Assembly: GCA_023393125.1 (NCBI GenBank) | Contig: JAEWMQ010000029.1 | Span: forward strand, 1 to 62,760 | Direction of reading: 5' to 3' | Length of the DNA: 62,760 bases | Source of the DNA: Bacillota bacterium | GTDB taxonomy: Bacteria > Bacillota > Clostridia > Lachnospirales > Cellulosilyticaceae | In this document: positions 28,227 to 37,559 of the stretch, piece after piece | Layout of the letters: each line of letters begins with the position of its first letter | Position numbering within the stretch: the first letter of the stretch is position 1 | Notes under the pieces: model-generated | What the model was told of the DNA's origin: nothing | Seen by the model: the letters and a program-made list of their open reading frames with translations, nothing else | Databases searched by the model: none | Made by a program: the position numbers and the translations under genes

Positions 28227-29330
28227 CTACTCCTTTGAATAAAGTGATTTGATGTGTTCCATATTAGCACCTAAATCACAAAGGATGAGGTCAGCTAAGG
28301 TAAGAGCTGCCATTGACTCTACCACTACAACAGCTCTAGGTACAATAACTGGGTCATGTCTACCATGAATTTCAATTTGTTGATTTTCTAGAGAAGTATT
28401 AATGGTATCTTGTGCTTTAGCAATAGATGGTGTTGGTTTAAAGTGAGCTTTAAAAATGAGATCACTGCCATCAGACATACCACCCAGTGTGCCGCCTGAA
28501 TGATTAGTATGTTTATTTACCGTTCCATCTTTAGTGTAAAAGGCATCATTATATTCAGAACCTAGCATTTTAGCTGCTTCAATGCCGCTACCTATTTCAA
28601 AGGCTTTAACAGCGCCAATTCCCATAATGGCATAAGCCAGCCTAGCATCAAGTTTATCAAAGACTGTTTCACCAATACCAGGTTTTAAACCTGTAATGAT
28701 ACATTCCACAACGCCGCCTACAGAGTCACAGTTAGCTTTAGCCTCTGCAATATAAGCCATAGCCTCATCAGCTATTTTGTTACTTGGCATATTAACTGGA
28801 TTTTCTCTACATTCATTGATGCAGAAAGCTTCTTGGGAAACTGTAATAGGACCAATAGAGCGGGTGTAAGCTGTAACAGTAATACCTAGTTCTTCCAAAA
28901 ACTTTTTAGCAATCGCACCTGCAGCCACTCTAGCAACTGTTTCACGACCAGAAGAACGTCCGCCTCCTCTATAATCACGAATGCCATATTTTTGATCAAA
29001 AGTATAATCAGCGTGAGAAGGACGATAAACATCTTTAATTTGACTATAATCATGAGACTTTTGATTACCATTACGAATAAGCATAGCAATAGGTGTACCT
29101 GTTGTTTTACCTTCAAATACCCCAGAAAGGATTTCTACCTGATCATCTTCCTTACGAGCAGTAGCAACCTTAGGATTACCAGGCTTACGTCTATCCATAT
29201 TCTTCATAATATCTTCTAATGCAATCGATATATTAGAAGGGCAGCCATCTACTACTACACCTAAGGCTTCCCCGTGGGATTCCCCAAATGTAGAAATGCA
29301 AAACATTTTACCGAATATTGAACCTGACAT
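28227..29330 (-). CDS. aroC: AroC, chorismate synthase
   Basis: The 367-residue enzyme makes chorismate from 5-enolpyruvylshikimate-3-phosphate with reduced FMN. Signatures GESHGEALGVVVDGCPS at the N-terminus, DYRGGGRSSGRETVARVAAG near 120, and HSGGTLGGMSDG near 282 are present. Start at 29330 is chosen because GGGGGC lies 8 bases upstream and the product begins MSGSIFGKMF as in homologues. It is alone on this strand. Confidence 0.96.
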   Translation of the reverse strand: MSGSIFGKMFCISTFGESHGEALGVVVDGCPSNISIALEDIMKNMDRRKPGNPKVATARKEDDQVEILSGVFEGKTTGTPIAMLIRNGNQKSHDYSQIKDVYRPSHADYTFDQKYGIRDYRGGGRSSGRETVARVAAGAIAKKFLEELGITVTAYTRSIGPITVSQEAFCINECRENPVNMPSNKIADEAMAYIAEAKANCDSVGGVVECIITGLKPGIGETVFDKLDARLAYAIMGIGAVKAFEIGSGIEAAKMLGSEYNDAFYTKDGTVNKHTNHSGGTLGGMSDGSDLIFKAHFKPTPSIAKAQDTINTSLENQQIEIHGRHDPVIVPRAVVVVESMAALTLADLILCDLGANMEHIKSLYSKE

Positions 29331-29509
29331 GAAGATGCCCCCTTTATAAAATTTTGAAATATAAATCATTTTATCAGAGCGCTACATATTCTTCAACAGT
29401 AATTGTTTAATATTCGATAAAAATGATAAAAATAAAGAAGGCACTTATTGAAAAGAAATACATTTTCCTGTAAACTGATTAAAGAGTATGAAAAGATAGG
29501 AGACACCCC

Positions 29510-30640
29510 ATGTATGAATTACTAAAAGTAGAAGGACGTGCAAAAAGAGGTAGATTTCATACACCACATGGTGTTATTGAGACCCCTGTATTTATGAATG
29601 TTGCCACAGTAGCAGCTATTAAAGGAGCTTTATCTACAGAAGATTTAGAGACAATAGATACCCAGGTTGTGTTATCGAATACGTACCATTTACATCTTAG
29701 ACCCGGAGATAAGCTAATTAAAGAATTAGGCGGTCTTCATAAGTTTATGGTATGCAATAAACCCATTTTAACAGATTCAGGTGGATTTCAAGTATTTTCA
29801 CTTGCTGCTATGCGTAAGATTAAGGAAGAAGGGGTATACTTTTCTTCACACATAGATGGTCGTAAAATCTTTATGGGACCAGAAGAAAGTATGCAAATTC
29901 AATCTAATCTTGGCTCAACCATAGCTATGGCGTTTGATGAATGCCCACCAGCACTTGCAGATCGTGCTTATATTATGCCTTCTGTAGAACGTACTACCAG
30001 ATGGCTTAAACGCTGTATGGATGAAATGAAACGCCTAAATAGTTTAGAAGATACAGTGAATAAACAGCAAATGTTATTTGGTATTAACCAAGGTGGTATT
30101 TTACCAGATGTACGTATTGAACATGCGAAGATTATTAGTGAGTTTGACCTTCCAGGTTATGCTGTAGGTGGACTAGCTGTAGGAGAATCTCATGAGGATA
30201 TGTATAATGTGTTAGAAGAGGTTGTACCTTACTTACCACAAAATAAACCAACTTATCTTATGGGGGTAGGAACACCAGAGAATATATTAGAAGCTGTGGA
30301 CAGAGGAATTGACTTCTTTGACTGCGTATTACCAGCTAGAAACGGTCGTCATGGTCATGTTTATACCAATGAAGGTAAATTAAATTTATTTAATCAAAAA
30401 CATGAAAAAGATATGGGGCCTATTGCAACAGATTGTAATTGCCCAACTTGTCAAAAATATAGCAGAGCTTATATTAGACATTTATTAAAGGCCAAAGAAA
30501 TGTTAGGAATGCGCTTATGTGTCATGCATAATTTGCATTACTTTAACAACCTTATGACAGAGATTCGTGACGCATTAGACAAAGGCGAATTTGCAGCTTA
30601 TAAGAAAATGCGTTTAGAAGGCTATAAAAATAATAAATAA
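29510..30640 (+). CDS. tgt: Tgt, queuine tRNA-ribosyltransferase
   Basis: The 376-residue enzyme swaps guanine-34 for preQ1 in tRNAs of Asp, Asn, His and Tyr. Visible: TDSGGFQVFSL near 87, the nucleophile region GIDFFDCVLPARNGRHG near 260, and zinc ligands CNCPTC (about 303-308) with a final His near 335. It precedes yajC by 14 bases, in the common tgt-yajC order. Confidence 0.97.
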   Translation: MYELLKVEGRAKRGRFHTPHGVIETPVFMNVATVAAIKGALSTEDLETIDTQVVLSNTYHLHLRPGDKLIKELGGLHKFMVCNKPILTDSGGFQVFSLAAMRKIKEEGVYFSSHIDGRKIFMGPEESMQIQSNLGSTIAMAFDECPPALADRAYIMPSVERTTRWLKRCMDEMKRLNSLEDTVNKQQMLFGINQGGILPDVRIEHAKIISEFDLPGYAVGGLAVGESHEDMYNVLEEVVPYLPQNKPTYLMGVGTPENILEAVDRGIDFFDCVLPARNGRHGHVYTNEGKLNLFNQKHEKDMGPIATDCNCPTCQKYSRAYIRHLLKAKEMLGMRLCVMHNLHYFNNLMTEIRDALDKGEFAAYKKMRLEGYKNNK

Positions 30641-30654
30641 ATGGAGGAATACAA

Positions 30655-31077
30655 ATGAACACAGTATTATTAACAACAACTGGTGGTACTGGCGGATTAA
30701 TGAGTATGCTATTAATCTATGCTGTAATTATCGGTGTAATGTGGTTTATCTTAATTAGACCACAAAAGAAACAACAAAAACAAATCGAAGAAATGCAAAA
30801 TAGCGTAAAAATAGGAGATACTATTCTTCTTAATTCTGGTTTATACGGTAAAGTTGTAGATATTATCAATGATACTTTCATCGTTGAATTTGGTCTTAAC
30901 AAAAGTGTACGTATTCCAGTAGTAAGATCAACTGTTGCCCGTGTTGCAGAGCCAAACTTAACAGTAGGTAAAAAAGCTGAGTTAGTTGATGAAGACGGTA
31001 CAGAATATGAATATGTAGAAGTAGAAGTTGAAGTTGATGAAAACGGTAACGAAATTGGTGAAGCAAAGAAAAAATAA
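30655..31077 (+). CDS. yajC: YajC, Sec translocon accessory subunit
   Basis: The 140-residue protein has one membrane helix (about 17-36) and the motif FILIRPQKKQQKQIEEMQ, then a small beta domain (KIGDTILLNSGLYGKVV). It assists SecDF; secDF is not downstream here. The acidic C-terminal tail (VEVEVDENG) is longer than usual. GGAGG precedes the ATG. A terminator follows. Confidence 0.95.
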   Translation: MNTVLLTTTGGTGGLMSMLLIYAVIIGVMWFILIRPQKKQQKQIEEMQNSVKIGDTILLNSGLYGKVVDIINDTFIVEFGLNKSVRIPVVRSTVARVAEPNLTVGKKAELVDEDGTEYEYVEVEVEVDENGNEIGEAKKK

Positions 31078-31087
31078 TAAGTGAAAT

Positions 31088-31117
31088 AGAGAGCTATCAC
31101 ATATGTGATAGCTCTCT
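31088..31117 (+). terminator. Terminator after yajC
   Basis: A perfect palindrome AGAGAGCTATCACA/TGTGATAGCTCTCT; the T-tract is short (TTAATG), so strength is uncertain. Confidence 0.7.
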
Positions 31118-31575
31118 TAATGTTTAGATAGTAATAAGGTTAATCAAAGAATAGTATAGCATATGATGGTATTTTGTATTTAAAATTCAATAGTAAGATT
31201 AATCTTATTTAACTAGAATATATAGATAAAATTAAACAAAAAAACGAGGTTATATCAGTTAAAAATTGGATAAAATAAATAAAAATATTCATTTTGAATT
31301 CATATTTTGTTAATAAAGGTAGTGTAATATAAATATCAAGCAAGAGAGATAATCTTTTGCTTACAAAATCTCCCCATAATATATCTATTTTCCTGTTTAT
31401 AAAATATGAACGGAACAAGAGAGGAAGCCAATCCCCAATGGCTTCCTCTCTTTATTTTTTATTGATTGTATAACGCATATACTAATAAACAAATATTCCA
31501 TTCGGATTTAAGTTGCTCTATTTGCCTATGCGTGTAACCCCTTTCTATTTATAAATATGCCTTTAAATTATAAAA
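31118..31575. other. Non-coding stretch with one plus-strand terminator
   Basis: A/T-rich with no convincing gene. A 13-bp stem (AGAGAGGAAGCCA at 31418, mirror ending about 31451) followed by TTTATTTTTTATT at 31452-31464 is a clear plus-strand terminator with no obvious gene before it, so a short untranslated transcript upstream is possible. Confidence 0.5.
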
Positions 31576-31728
31576 TTACTTATTCTGATCTTGATTCATG
31601 TTTTTCTTAATGTAAATATCAAGGGCAAAGATTGCTTTTTTTAAAAAGATAACAAAAATATATGCAACATATAGAAATACAACATAAAGTAATAGGGTGA
31701 AAATTGGTATGTATAGAGTATCTGGCAT
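31576..31728 (-). CDS. Small single-span membrane protein, 50 residues
   Basis: A 50-codon minus-strand frame whose ATG at 31728 follows GGAGGTG. Residues 6-30 are strongly hydrophobic; the C-terminal KKAIFALDIYIKKN is basic and amphipathic. The gene at 51937 encodes a similar tail (IKALNIYIKKN), so this is a small family. A role as a stress or toxin-like peptide is only a guess. Confidence 0.65.
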   Translation of the reverse strand: MPDTLYIPIFTLLLYVVFLYVAYIFVIFLKKAIFALDIYIKKNMNQDQNK

Positions 31729-31807
31729 AAAGCACCTCCTTAATAATTAGATTAAAGGATGTTGTATGGAATAATTAAAATAAGTAAACTAATCTTTCGT
31801 GATTATT

Positions 31808-31975
31808 TTAGTCATCGTCAAAATCATCATCAAAATCATAATTGTCATCATAAAAGTCATAATAATTAGTATTACTATTACTATTATTAGAGCTTCCATA
31901 GTAAAACTTTTTAAAAATAAAGATTGCAAAAACAAGTATAAGGGAAAGCACTACTAAAAAATCCGAGAAATCCAT
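31808..31975 (-). CDS. Small membrane protein with Asp/Tyr tail, 55 residues
   Basis: A 55-codon minus-strand frame; ATG at 31975 follows GAGGAGG. One membrane span (about 5-21), then FKKFYYG, Ser/Asn repeats and a strongly acidic Asp/Tyr/Phe tail ending DDDFDDD. Together with the 50-residue gene 79 bases downstream it forms a two-gene minus-strand unit. Family unknown. Confidence 0.65.
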   Translation of the reverse strand: MDFSDFLVVLSLILVFAIFIFKKFYYGSSNNSNSNTNYYDFYDDNYDFDDDFDDD

Positions 31976-32213
31976 CACTTCAGCCTCCTCAACTTATTAG
32001 TTTAATAATTTGAATATTTAATTATTTTAACACGAATAAATTAGTTAATAAAGAATAAATTATGGCTTGACCTTTATTTTTTGCCTAAGACGTAGATTTG
32101 TTAATTGTTATACGAAAATAACCAGAATATAATGAAAATAAACTTCGATATTGCTATAATTAGCATAAATACTATTCAAATTAAGAAAAGAGTAGAGAGA
32201 TGGGAGGGGAAGT

Positions 32214-32552
32214 ATGAAAAATATTACAAAAACAATATTGATAATATTAGCATTCCTACCATTAGCCATTGAATTTATATTTACCTCATGGGGATTTAGA
32301 ACTTTTGGTTCTATAAATTGGCTAATGCATGTGACAATTGCAGTGTTGTTAGCTAGTATAGGTGTTGGATTAATTAGCACTAAAAAGTTTATGCAATGGC
32401 TTGGAATTGGTGCTTTGGCAACGCTTACTATACTTTTAGGTATTATAGGATATTATGATTATTTGCAATGGTTTAGTACGATAGTTGGAATTGTTCTATT
32501 AGCTTATTTTTCAGTGATTGGAATAGCTATAAAAAAGATGAATAGAGGATAG
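32214..32552 (+). CDS. Small integral membrane protein
   Basis: A 112-residue protein with about four membrane helices and almost no loops. ATG follows GGAGGGG. No recognised family; a truncated permease-like origin cannot be excluded. Confidence 0.6.
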   Translation: MKNITKTILIILAFLPLAIEFIFTSWGFRTFGSINWLMHVTIAVLLASIGVGLISTKKFMQWLGIGALATLTILLGIIGYYDYLQWFSTIVGIVLLAYFSVIGIAIKKMNRG

Positions 32553-32582
32553 ATTGCCATTTATAAGTGTACTCTTACTCAA

Positions 32583-32757
32583 CTAAATAATTATTTAGAT
32601 TTAGTAAATAAGAATATCGTTTTAGATAGGATCAGGTGTAAATGACTGATCTTATTTTTTGTATAACATAAAATTACAAAATACAACACACCTAAAGTGA
32701 TATACTATGTAATAACTACATATACATGAACAAGTTATAGGAATAGACATTTTTGTA
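32583..32757 (+). repeat. Terminator-promoter module, copy a
   Basis: Copy of a module shared with 33847, 34769 and 38714. Left part: a weakened stem GATCAGGT...ACTGATC then TTATTTTTT (terminator). Right part: TTACAAAAT...then TGATATACT, an extended -10 (TGnTATACT), giving a promoter for the CPBP gene. Confidence 0.7.
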
Positions 32758-32813
32758 AGTTTATAAATTTGATACGAAGTTATTTATATTTTGGAAAGGC
32801 AGGTATACAGCTC

Positions 32814-33536
32814 ATGAATAAAGGTAAAATCCTGTTTTTTTGTGTGATATCTGAACTTTTAATCATCACAGCTATTTCCATTGCGAATATGTTTGATGGA
32901 GTAATGTTCGGTATCTTTTATAATGTATTATATGGTCTTGTGATAAGTACAATACTGCCATTACTCCTTGTTTTTACAGACAAGGAGGACTTCTCTTCTT
33001 TAGGTATAAAGAAAATAGATGTCCGTCAGATTATAGTTTTAATTGCTTTTGTAGCTTTTTCAATTGGTGGGCAATTAATACCCAAAGTAATAGCTGGAGA
33101 ATACATAGCGTGGCCTGTGCTGACACTTGCTTCTGCTCCTCTTGTCATGACAACATTTTTTGAAGAGTTCTTATTTAGGGGGTTTGTTCAAACCAGAGTA
33201 GAAAATAATTTTGGATGTATCGTTGCTATTCTTGTTTCTGCAATCATGTTTTCTGTTTATCATCTAGGATATCCGGGTTTTAGAACTATCGGAGATATAT
33301 TTCTATTGTTTGCAGTTGGTCTTGGTTTTGCAATTGCCTATAAGCTTTCTGATAACAACTTGATTGTTTCTTATTTTGTAAATCTGCCAAATGCATTTGT
33401 TACATATGTGTTTAAATCAGAACAGTTCCCGAAGTTTACAGTTGAAAGCAGTATTTATGCTGTAATCACAATATTAGCTGTTTTCATTATCCTTATTGTG
33501 TCAAAAACAAAGATAAAAAGATTGACATATAAATAA
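32814..33536 (+). CDS. CPBP family intramembrane metalloprotease
   Basis: About 240 residues with several membrane helices. EEFLFRGFVQ near residue 117 and VYHLGYPGF near 146 are the CPBP Glu and His motifs; a final Asn/His-containing helix (YFVNLPNAF) follows. ATG at 32814 is chosen; an in-frame TTG at 32769 is possible. It stands alone behind repeat module copy a and abuts a NUDIX remnant only 7 bases after its stop. Confidence 0.8.
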   Translation: MNKGKILFFCVISELLIITAISIANMFDGVMFGIFYNVLYGLVISTILPLLLVFTDKEDFSSLGIKKIDVRQIIVLIAFVAFSIGGQLIPKVIAGEYIAWPVLTLASAPLVMTTFFEEFLFRGFVQTRVENNFGCIVAILVSAIMFSVYHLGYPGFRTIGDIFLLFAVGLGFAIAYKLSDNNLIVSYFVNLPNAFVTYVFKSEQFPKFTVESSIYAVITILAVFIILIVSKTKIKRLTYK

Positions 33537-33542
33537 AATTGA

Positions 33543-33827
33543 ATAGGCTGTAGTGCATCAAGAGAACTACAAGAGGAAACAGGAGCAAAAGAGTTTAAAC
33601 TTATGCCTATTTGTATTTACTCTGTTACAAAAGAAGATGGTGATAATACTAAACATCTAATATCAACATTTGGCGGGCTATATTTTGCAGAAGTAACAGA
33701 AGTTGGAGATTTGCCAAGTCTTGAAATGGAGAAAATTCAATTCTTTGATAATTTGCCAAGTGAGGTAACTTATTCAGAAATTCAACCTCGTTTACTTGAT
33801 AAAGTAATAAGATACATTAATGATTAG
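33543..33827 (+). pseudogene. 5'-truncated NUDIX hydrolase fragment
   Basis: Reading back from the ATG at 33603, the frame stays open to 33543 and encodes ASRELQEETGA, the second half of a Nudix box (RExxEExG). The first half and the N-terminal domain are missing, so the remaining ~95 codons are the 3' end of a NUDIX gene cut off at the right edge of the CPBP gene. A short product from 33603 would lack catalytic residues. Confidence 0.75.
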
Positions 33828-33846
33828 CATAATTTAGTAGAGCCGA

Positions 33847-33946
33847 ATGAAAATTTGGTCTTATTTTTGTTGTACAAAATTACAAAATGTAACATACCCA
33901 AGGTGATATACTACTATGAGTAGTTTATTTATAGAAATAGATATTT
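33847..33946 (+). repeat. Terminator-promoter module, copy b
   Basis: Shares TTACAAAATGTAACA and GGTGATATACTACTAT with the other copies and ends AATAGATATTT; the terminator half is shortened (stem GCCGAATG..ATTTGGTC, then TTATTTTT). Confidence 0.65.
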
Positions 33947-33952
33947 CAAAAA

Positions 33953-34144
33953 GATGTTATTGCTGGAAGTGTTTGTATTTTATCTTTTGTTGTGGCACTT
34001 ATATTTTTTTCTGTATTTATTATGGGAGATAAAGAACAGTTTAAAAATACCAGTATCTCTTATGAGGGTATGTGGGAACGTTTATCGCTGTTGGCAATGT
34101 ATATTCCATTTATTTATCAAGCAATATCTAAAGTGTTGGAATGA
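33953..34144 (+). pseudogene. C-terminal fragment of an integral membrane protein
   Basis: The coding frame is 33953-34144 (D V I A G S V..., ending ISKVLE-stop). It has a hydrophobic helix then SYEGMWERLSLLAMYIPF, which resembles the last segment of DUF998-like membrane proteins. There is no start codon in reach: the fragment joins repeat copy b directly, so the 5' part was lost at that junction. A competing frame from 33954 is a shadow. Confidence 0.6.
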
Positions 34145-34209
34145 TAGCTATAAAATCTAATTTGTCAGAGAGACATGATTATAAATTTGAATTTAAAGAG
34201 GTGCATAGA

Positions 34210-34749
34210 ATGAGAGCTTTAGTAATGAATTGTAGTCCTGTGAGGAATGGTGCAACGGCTGAAATTGTAAATATAGTTTCTGATTGTTTGAAAGAGAGAT
34301 ATGATGTTAAAAGTATATGCATCGATGATTTTGACATTAGTTTCTGCAAAGGATGTAGAACTTGTCATAATACAGCAAAGTGTGTTCAAAAAGATGACGT
34401 TGATAAAGTAATAGAACAATACGACTGGGCTGATATTATAATATCAGTATCACCTTCTTATTGGGCAGACATTCCAGGACAATTTAAAGCTTTCATTGAT
34501 AGATGTACCCCTTGGTGTAATACTCACGAACCACATGCAACAATAAGTAGAGGTAAGAGAGGGTATGCAATTGCCTTAAGAACAGGTCCAAGTATGAAAG
34601 AATGTAATCGAATTATTGAAAGTATTGAACATTTCTATGGTCATATGGAAATTGAATGCTGTGATAGATTAGGTTTGTGTTCAGTAGAATATAAAGAAAC
34701 AGTAGAAGAAAGAAAAAATGAAATAATGAATTTTTGCAGTATGATGTAG
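34210..34749 (+). CDS. Flavodoxin-fold NAD(P)H-dependent oxidoreductase
   Basis: The 179-residue protein begins MRALVMNCSPVRNGAT, the FMN phosphate loop of NADPH-dependent FMN reductase-like proteins, and has DFDISFCKGCRTC (Cys pair) and SPSYWADIPGQFKAFIDR, common in clostridial iron-sulfur-type flavoproteins. AGAGGTG precedes the chosen ATG at 34210; an earlier ATG at 34141 overlaps the membrane-protein remnant. Confidence 0.85.
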   Translation: MRALVMNCSPVRNGATAEIVNIVSDCLKERYDVKSICIDDFDISFCKGCRTCHNTAKCVQKDDVDKVIEQYDWADIIISVSPSYWADIPGQFKAFIDRCTPWCNTHEPHATISRGKRGYAIALRTGPSMKECNRIIESIEHFYGHMEIECCDRLGLCSVEYKETVEERKNEIMNFCSMM

Positions 34750-34768
34750 ACAAATTCCAGTTTATCGT

Positions 34769-34946
34769 AATAAATAGTTATTTAGATTAGCAATTAAAAG
34801 AATAGTTTGAGATAGGATCAGGTGAAAGTACCTGGTCTTATTTTAATGGCACAAAACTACAAAATGTAACAAGTGTAAAGTGATATACTACTATAAGTAG
34901 CTTAGCTATAAGAATAGATATTTGATTAGTGGAGATTATTTATATA
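34769..34946 (+). repeat. Terminator-promoter module, copy c
   Basis: The fullest copy: AATAGTTTGAGATAGG, stem GATCAGGT/ACCTGGTC, TTATTTT, then CTACAAAATGTAAC, TGATATACT (extended -10) and TGGAGATTATTTATA leading to the PNPOx-like gene. Just before it, at 34750-34766, lies ACAAATTCCAGTTTATC, also found at 52739. Confidence 0.75.
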
Positions 34947-34964
34947 ATTAGGAGGAGACTGAAA

Positions 34965-35456
34965 ATGAATAAGTATGAAGAAGGATTACAGCTAATTGAA
35001 GAGACGTTTGGAAATGGCAAAGACAATAATATTTCTCTTGCAACTGTGGCACGAGAGTTAGGAACCGACGAAAATCCTATACCAGTTGTCCGTACTGTGG
35101 ATGCGTATTACGAAGATTGTACTTTTTATGTTGTTACATATGCAAAATCAAACAAAATGTTGCAAATCGAACAAAACCCTCAAGTATCAATTTCCGGTTG
35201 CTTAGAAATGTTTACTGCTACTGGAGTAGCTAAAAACCTCGGTTGGGTGCTTGACCCAAAAAATGCTGAGATTAGAAGCAAACTTCGTACAGCTTTCGCT
35301 GCTTGGTATGATATGGCAAACAATGAGGATGATGAAAATTGTTGTATTTTAGCAATCCGTCTAGCAAAGGGAACATTAAACGTAAACCATTGGGAAAAAT
35401 TATATCATATGGATTTTGTTAACAAGGTAGATATGGAGAGTGGAGGAATTTTTTAA
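34965..35456 (+). CDS. Pyridoxamine 5'-phosphate oxidase-like protein
   Basis: The 163-residue split-barrel protein resembles PNPOx-family flavin-binding proteins (RTVDAYYEDCTFYVVTYAKSNKMLQIEQNPQVS pattern, read in pieces: YVVTYAKS near 58, IEQNPQVS near 70). ATG at 34965 follows AGGAGG. It stands alone behind module copy c. Substrate unknown. Confidence 0.8.
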   Translation: MNKYEEGLQLIEETFGNGKDNNISLATVARELGTDENPIPVVRTVDAYYEDCTFYVVTYAKSNKMLQIEQNPQVSISGCLEMFTATGVAKNLGWVLDPKNAEIRSKLRTAFAAWYDMANNEDDENCCILAIRLAKGTLNVNHWEKLYHMDFVNKVDMESGGIF

Positions 35457-35627
35457 GCAATTATATCACTTTAAATGTCATTTTAAAGTTTACAACTTTT
35501 ATAGCATCGTACCTAATGAACAAAACACCAAGTTAGTAGTGAAGCACCTACTCTATAAAATAGTTATTTTATAGAATTATAAATTTGAATTTGATAAAGG
35601 CATTTATTTTTTACAAGGAGGGTATAT

Positions 35628-36224
35628 ATGAAAGCAGTAATATTAGATATGTATGGAGTAATCTTAAAAGACTCAGGAGATGGATTCTATTTATTTGTAA
35701 ATCGCACATTTCCCGAGTTAACTCCAGCTGATATATATCCGATTTGGGATAAAGCAGATGTAGGTGAATTATCTTCTTTAGAAGTTTTTGAAAGATTAGG
35801 GTTTAAAGGTGATTTGAGTAAAATTGAAAAAGAGTATTTGGATACAGTGGAAATTGATGATTCATTTTATGAATTTGCCTTAAATATAAAGAAACACTAT
35901 AAATTAGCTTTGATATCAAACGATTCAAGCGAATGGAGCAGATATTTCCGTGATAAATACAAAATAAACGATTATTTCGATGTTATAACAGTAAGTGGCG
36001 ACATCAAAATAAAAAAGCCTGATGAACGAATATTTAAGCTTACACTTGAAAAACTTGGGTGTTTAGCATCTGATTGTACATATATAGATGACAGAAGATT
36101 TAATTTAGAGGCAGCGCAAGCTCTTGGTATGGACACCATATTATTTAACAGCAGAAATGTTGAATATGACGGAAAAGTTGTTATCAATTTCAAAGAACTT
36201 GCAAATATGCTGATAGATAAGTAA
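35628..36224 (+). CDS. HAD-superfamily hydrolase
   Basis: The 198-residue protein has HAD motif II (LALISNDSS near 93), motif III Lys (KIKKPDERIFKL near 128) and motif IV (CTYIDDRRFNLEAA near 150). Motif I is LDMYGV: the nucleophile Asp7 is present, but the usual second Asp (DxD) is Tyr9, as in dehalogenase-like rather than phosphatase members. ATG follows AGGAGGG. Confidence 0.82.
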   Translation: MKAVILDMYGVILKDSGDGFYLFVNRTFPELTPADIYPIWDKADVGELSSLEVFERLGFKGDLSKIEKEYLDTVEIDDSFYEFALNIKKHYKLALISNDSSEWSRYFRDKYKINDYFDVITVSGDIKIKKPDERIFKLTLEKLGCLASDCTYIDDRRFNLEAAQALGMDTILFNSRNVEYDGKVVINFKELANMLIDK

Positions 36225-36288
36225 AGCTGACAAATTCTAATTTCTCGTAAAATAAGAGCATATAAATATAATATAAGGAGAGTAATTG

Positions 36289-36846
36289 ATGATAAACGAA
36301 AACCTTAAAATCAATATAAGAAAAATGATAAGTAGAGAAGTGTTATTCTGGGCAGTAGCATTTTTAACAATCATTTTAACAAGGCAATATGTTTTTGCTA
36401 TAGGGCATATTCCTTCAGAATCTATGGAAAACACCTTGCAAATAGGAGATAAGATGTTTATTAATAAGATGGCTATGTTATATAGAGAGCCTGAAATTGG
36501 AGAAATTGTTATTTTTGAAGATGGGAAAGATTTTCTTGTTAAAAGGGTTATTGCAAAAGAGGGAGATATAGTAACTTTTAGTCAGGGTGAGGTTTTTGTA
36601 AATGGGATAAAATTGACAGAGGATTATATAGTGGGTAAAACTTATTATCCTGGAATGGATAATATAGAAATAGAAGTTGAGGAAAATGATTATATGGTGT
36701 TAGGTGATAATAGAGAAAGAAGCAAGGATAGTAGATATATAGGAAATATCAGTAGAGAGAAGATAGTAGGAGTTGCAGAAGCAATTATTTTCCCTTTAAA
36801 TAGAATTTCAAATTTGGATGAGCAGTACAAAGAAATTGATGATTAA
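36289..36846 (+). CDS. Signal peptidase I
   Basis: The 185-residue type I signal peptidase has one N-terminal membrane helix, the Ser motif IPSESMENTLQIGD near residue 42 and the Lys motif region DFLVKRVIAKEGD near 84, plus GDNRERSKDSRYIG near 140. It cleaves Sec signal peptides at the outer membrane face. ATG at 36289 follows AAGGAGAG; a TTG one codon upstream is less likely. Confidence 0.93.
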   Translation: MINENLKINIRKMISREVLFWAVAFLTIILTRQYVFAIGHIPSESMENTLQIGDKMFINKMAMLYREPEIGEIVIFEDGKDFLVKRVIAKEGDIVTFSQGEVFVNGIKLTEDYIVGKTYYPGMDNIEIEVEENDYMVLGDNRERSKDSRYIGNISREKIVGVAEAIIFPLNRISNLDEQYKEIDD

Positions 36847-36883
36847 GTTAAAGGAAATGCAGATTTGCATATATTTTTGTTTG

Positions 36884-36902
36884 GTGGAGATTATTACTTA
36901 TA
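36884..36902 (+). repeat. Partial right end of the terminator-promoter module
   Basis: GTGGAGATTATTACTTAT matches the right end of module copies c and e and lies at the same place relative to the next start codon. Confidence 0.4.
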
Positions 36903-36921
36903 AGAAGGGTGGGTATTAGAT

Positions 36922-37350
36922 ATGTTAATAACAAAGAGGCCCTGGCATTTATGGGCAATATCAATTTTTTTGATATTTATGTACAGTATGGGGATATATG
37001 ATTTTTTCATGATGCTTTCACACAATAGTATTTACTATGCTTCAAAGGGATTTGGAGAAGCAGTAGTAAGTTACTTTACAAATTACCCATTTTATATTAT
37101 GGTTTTTTGGATTGCAAATTTAATATGTGGCTTTGTATCACCAGTGTTGCTACTTATGAACAAAAAGCAAGCTACCATTGTAGCACTTATTTCTGTAATA
37201 GCCGATATAATTTTAATGGTAAGCACAGTTTTATTTAGAAATAGGATAGAAGCTTTAGGGATAAATATTTTTATATTTGACATTTTTATACTTATAATTA
37301 CTTTAGGATTATATTTATATTGTAAATTGGTAGCATTCAGGTCTCAATGA
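36922..37350 (+). CDS. Integral membrane protein, four helices
   Basis: A 142-residue protein with about four membrane segments (9-33, 56-80, 85-107, 115-136) and short loops. GAAGGGTGGG lies upstream of the ATG. No family recognised. Confidence 0.6.
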   Translation: MLITKRPWHLWAISIFLIFMYSMGIYDFFMMLSHNSIYYASKGFGEAVVSYFTNYPFYIMVFWIANLICGFVSPVLLLMNKKQATIVALISVIADIILMVSTVLFRNRIEALGINIFIFDIFILIITLGLYLYCKLVAFRSQ

Positions 37351-37404
37351 ATACATATAAAAAATGAGCATAATAATCAGTTAAAATAAATGGGGGTTAA
37401 TCAA

Positions 37405-37545
37405 AAATAGTTATTTAAACCAGCAAATAAAAAGATAGTTTTAGATATGAGCAAGTGAAATTTTAATTTTGTTTTGTATAATCTAGGAAAACAGATATAT
37501 TATAAGTTAAACATATGTAAAGATATATTTATATAATATGTCGTA
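37405..37545 (+). repeat. Diverged terminator-promoter module
   Basis: AATAGTTATTTA..CAGCAAATAAAAAGATAGTTTTAGATA aligns in pieces with the left end of copies a and c, but the terminator stem is lost and the promoter half is diverged. Confidence 0.35.
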
Positions 37546-37559
37546 GGAGGAAAAGGCAC

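Noticed and set aside
31209..31418. 69-codon minus-strand frame
   Set aside because: It starts with TTG without ribosome site, overlaps a plus-strand terminator, and its composition is that of A/T-rich non-coding DNA.
33954..34160. 68-codon plus-strand frame
   Set aside because: Shadow of the membrane-protein remnant, which reads coherently one base earlier (33953).
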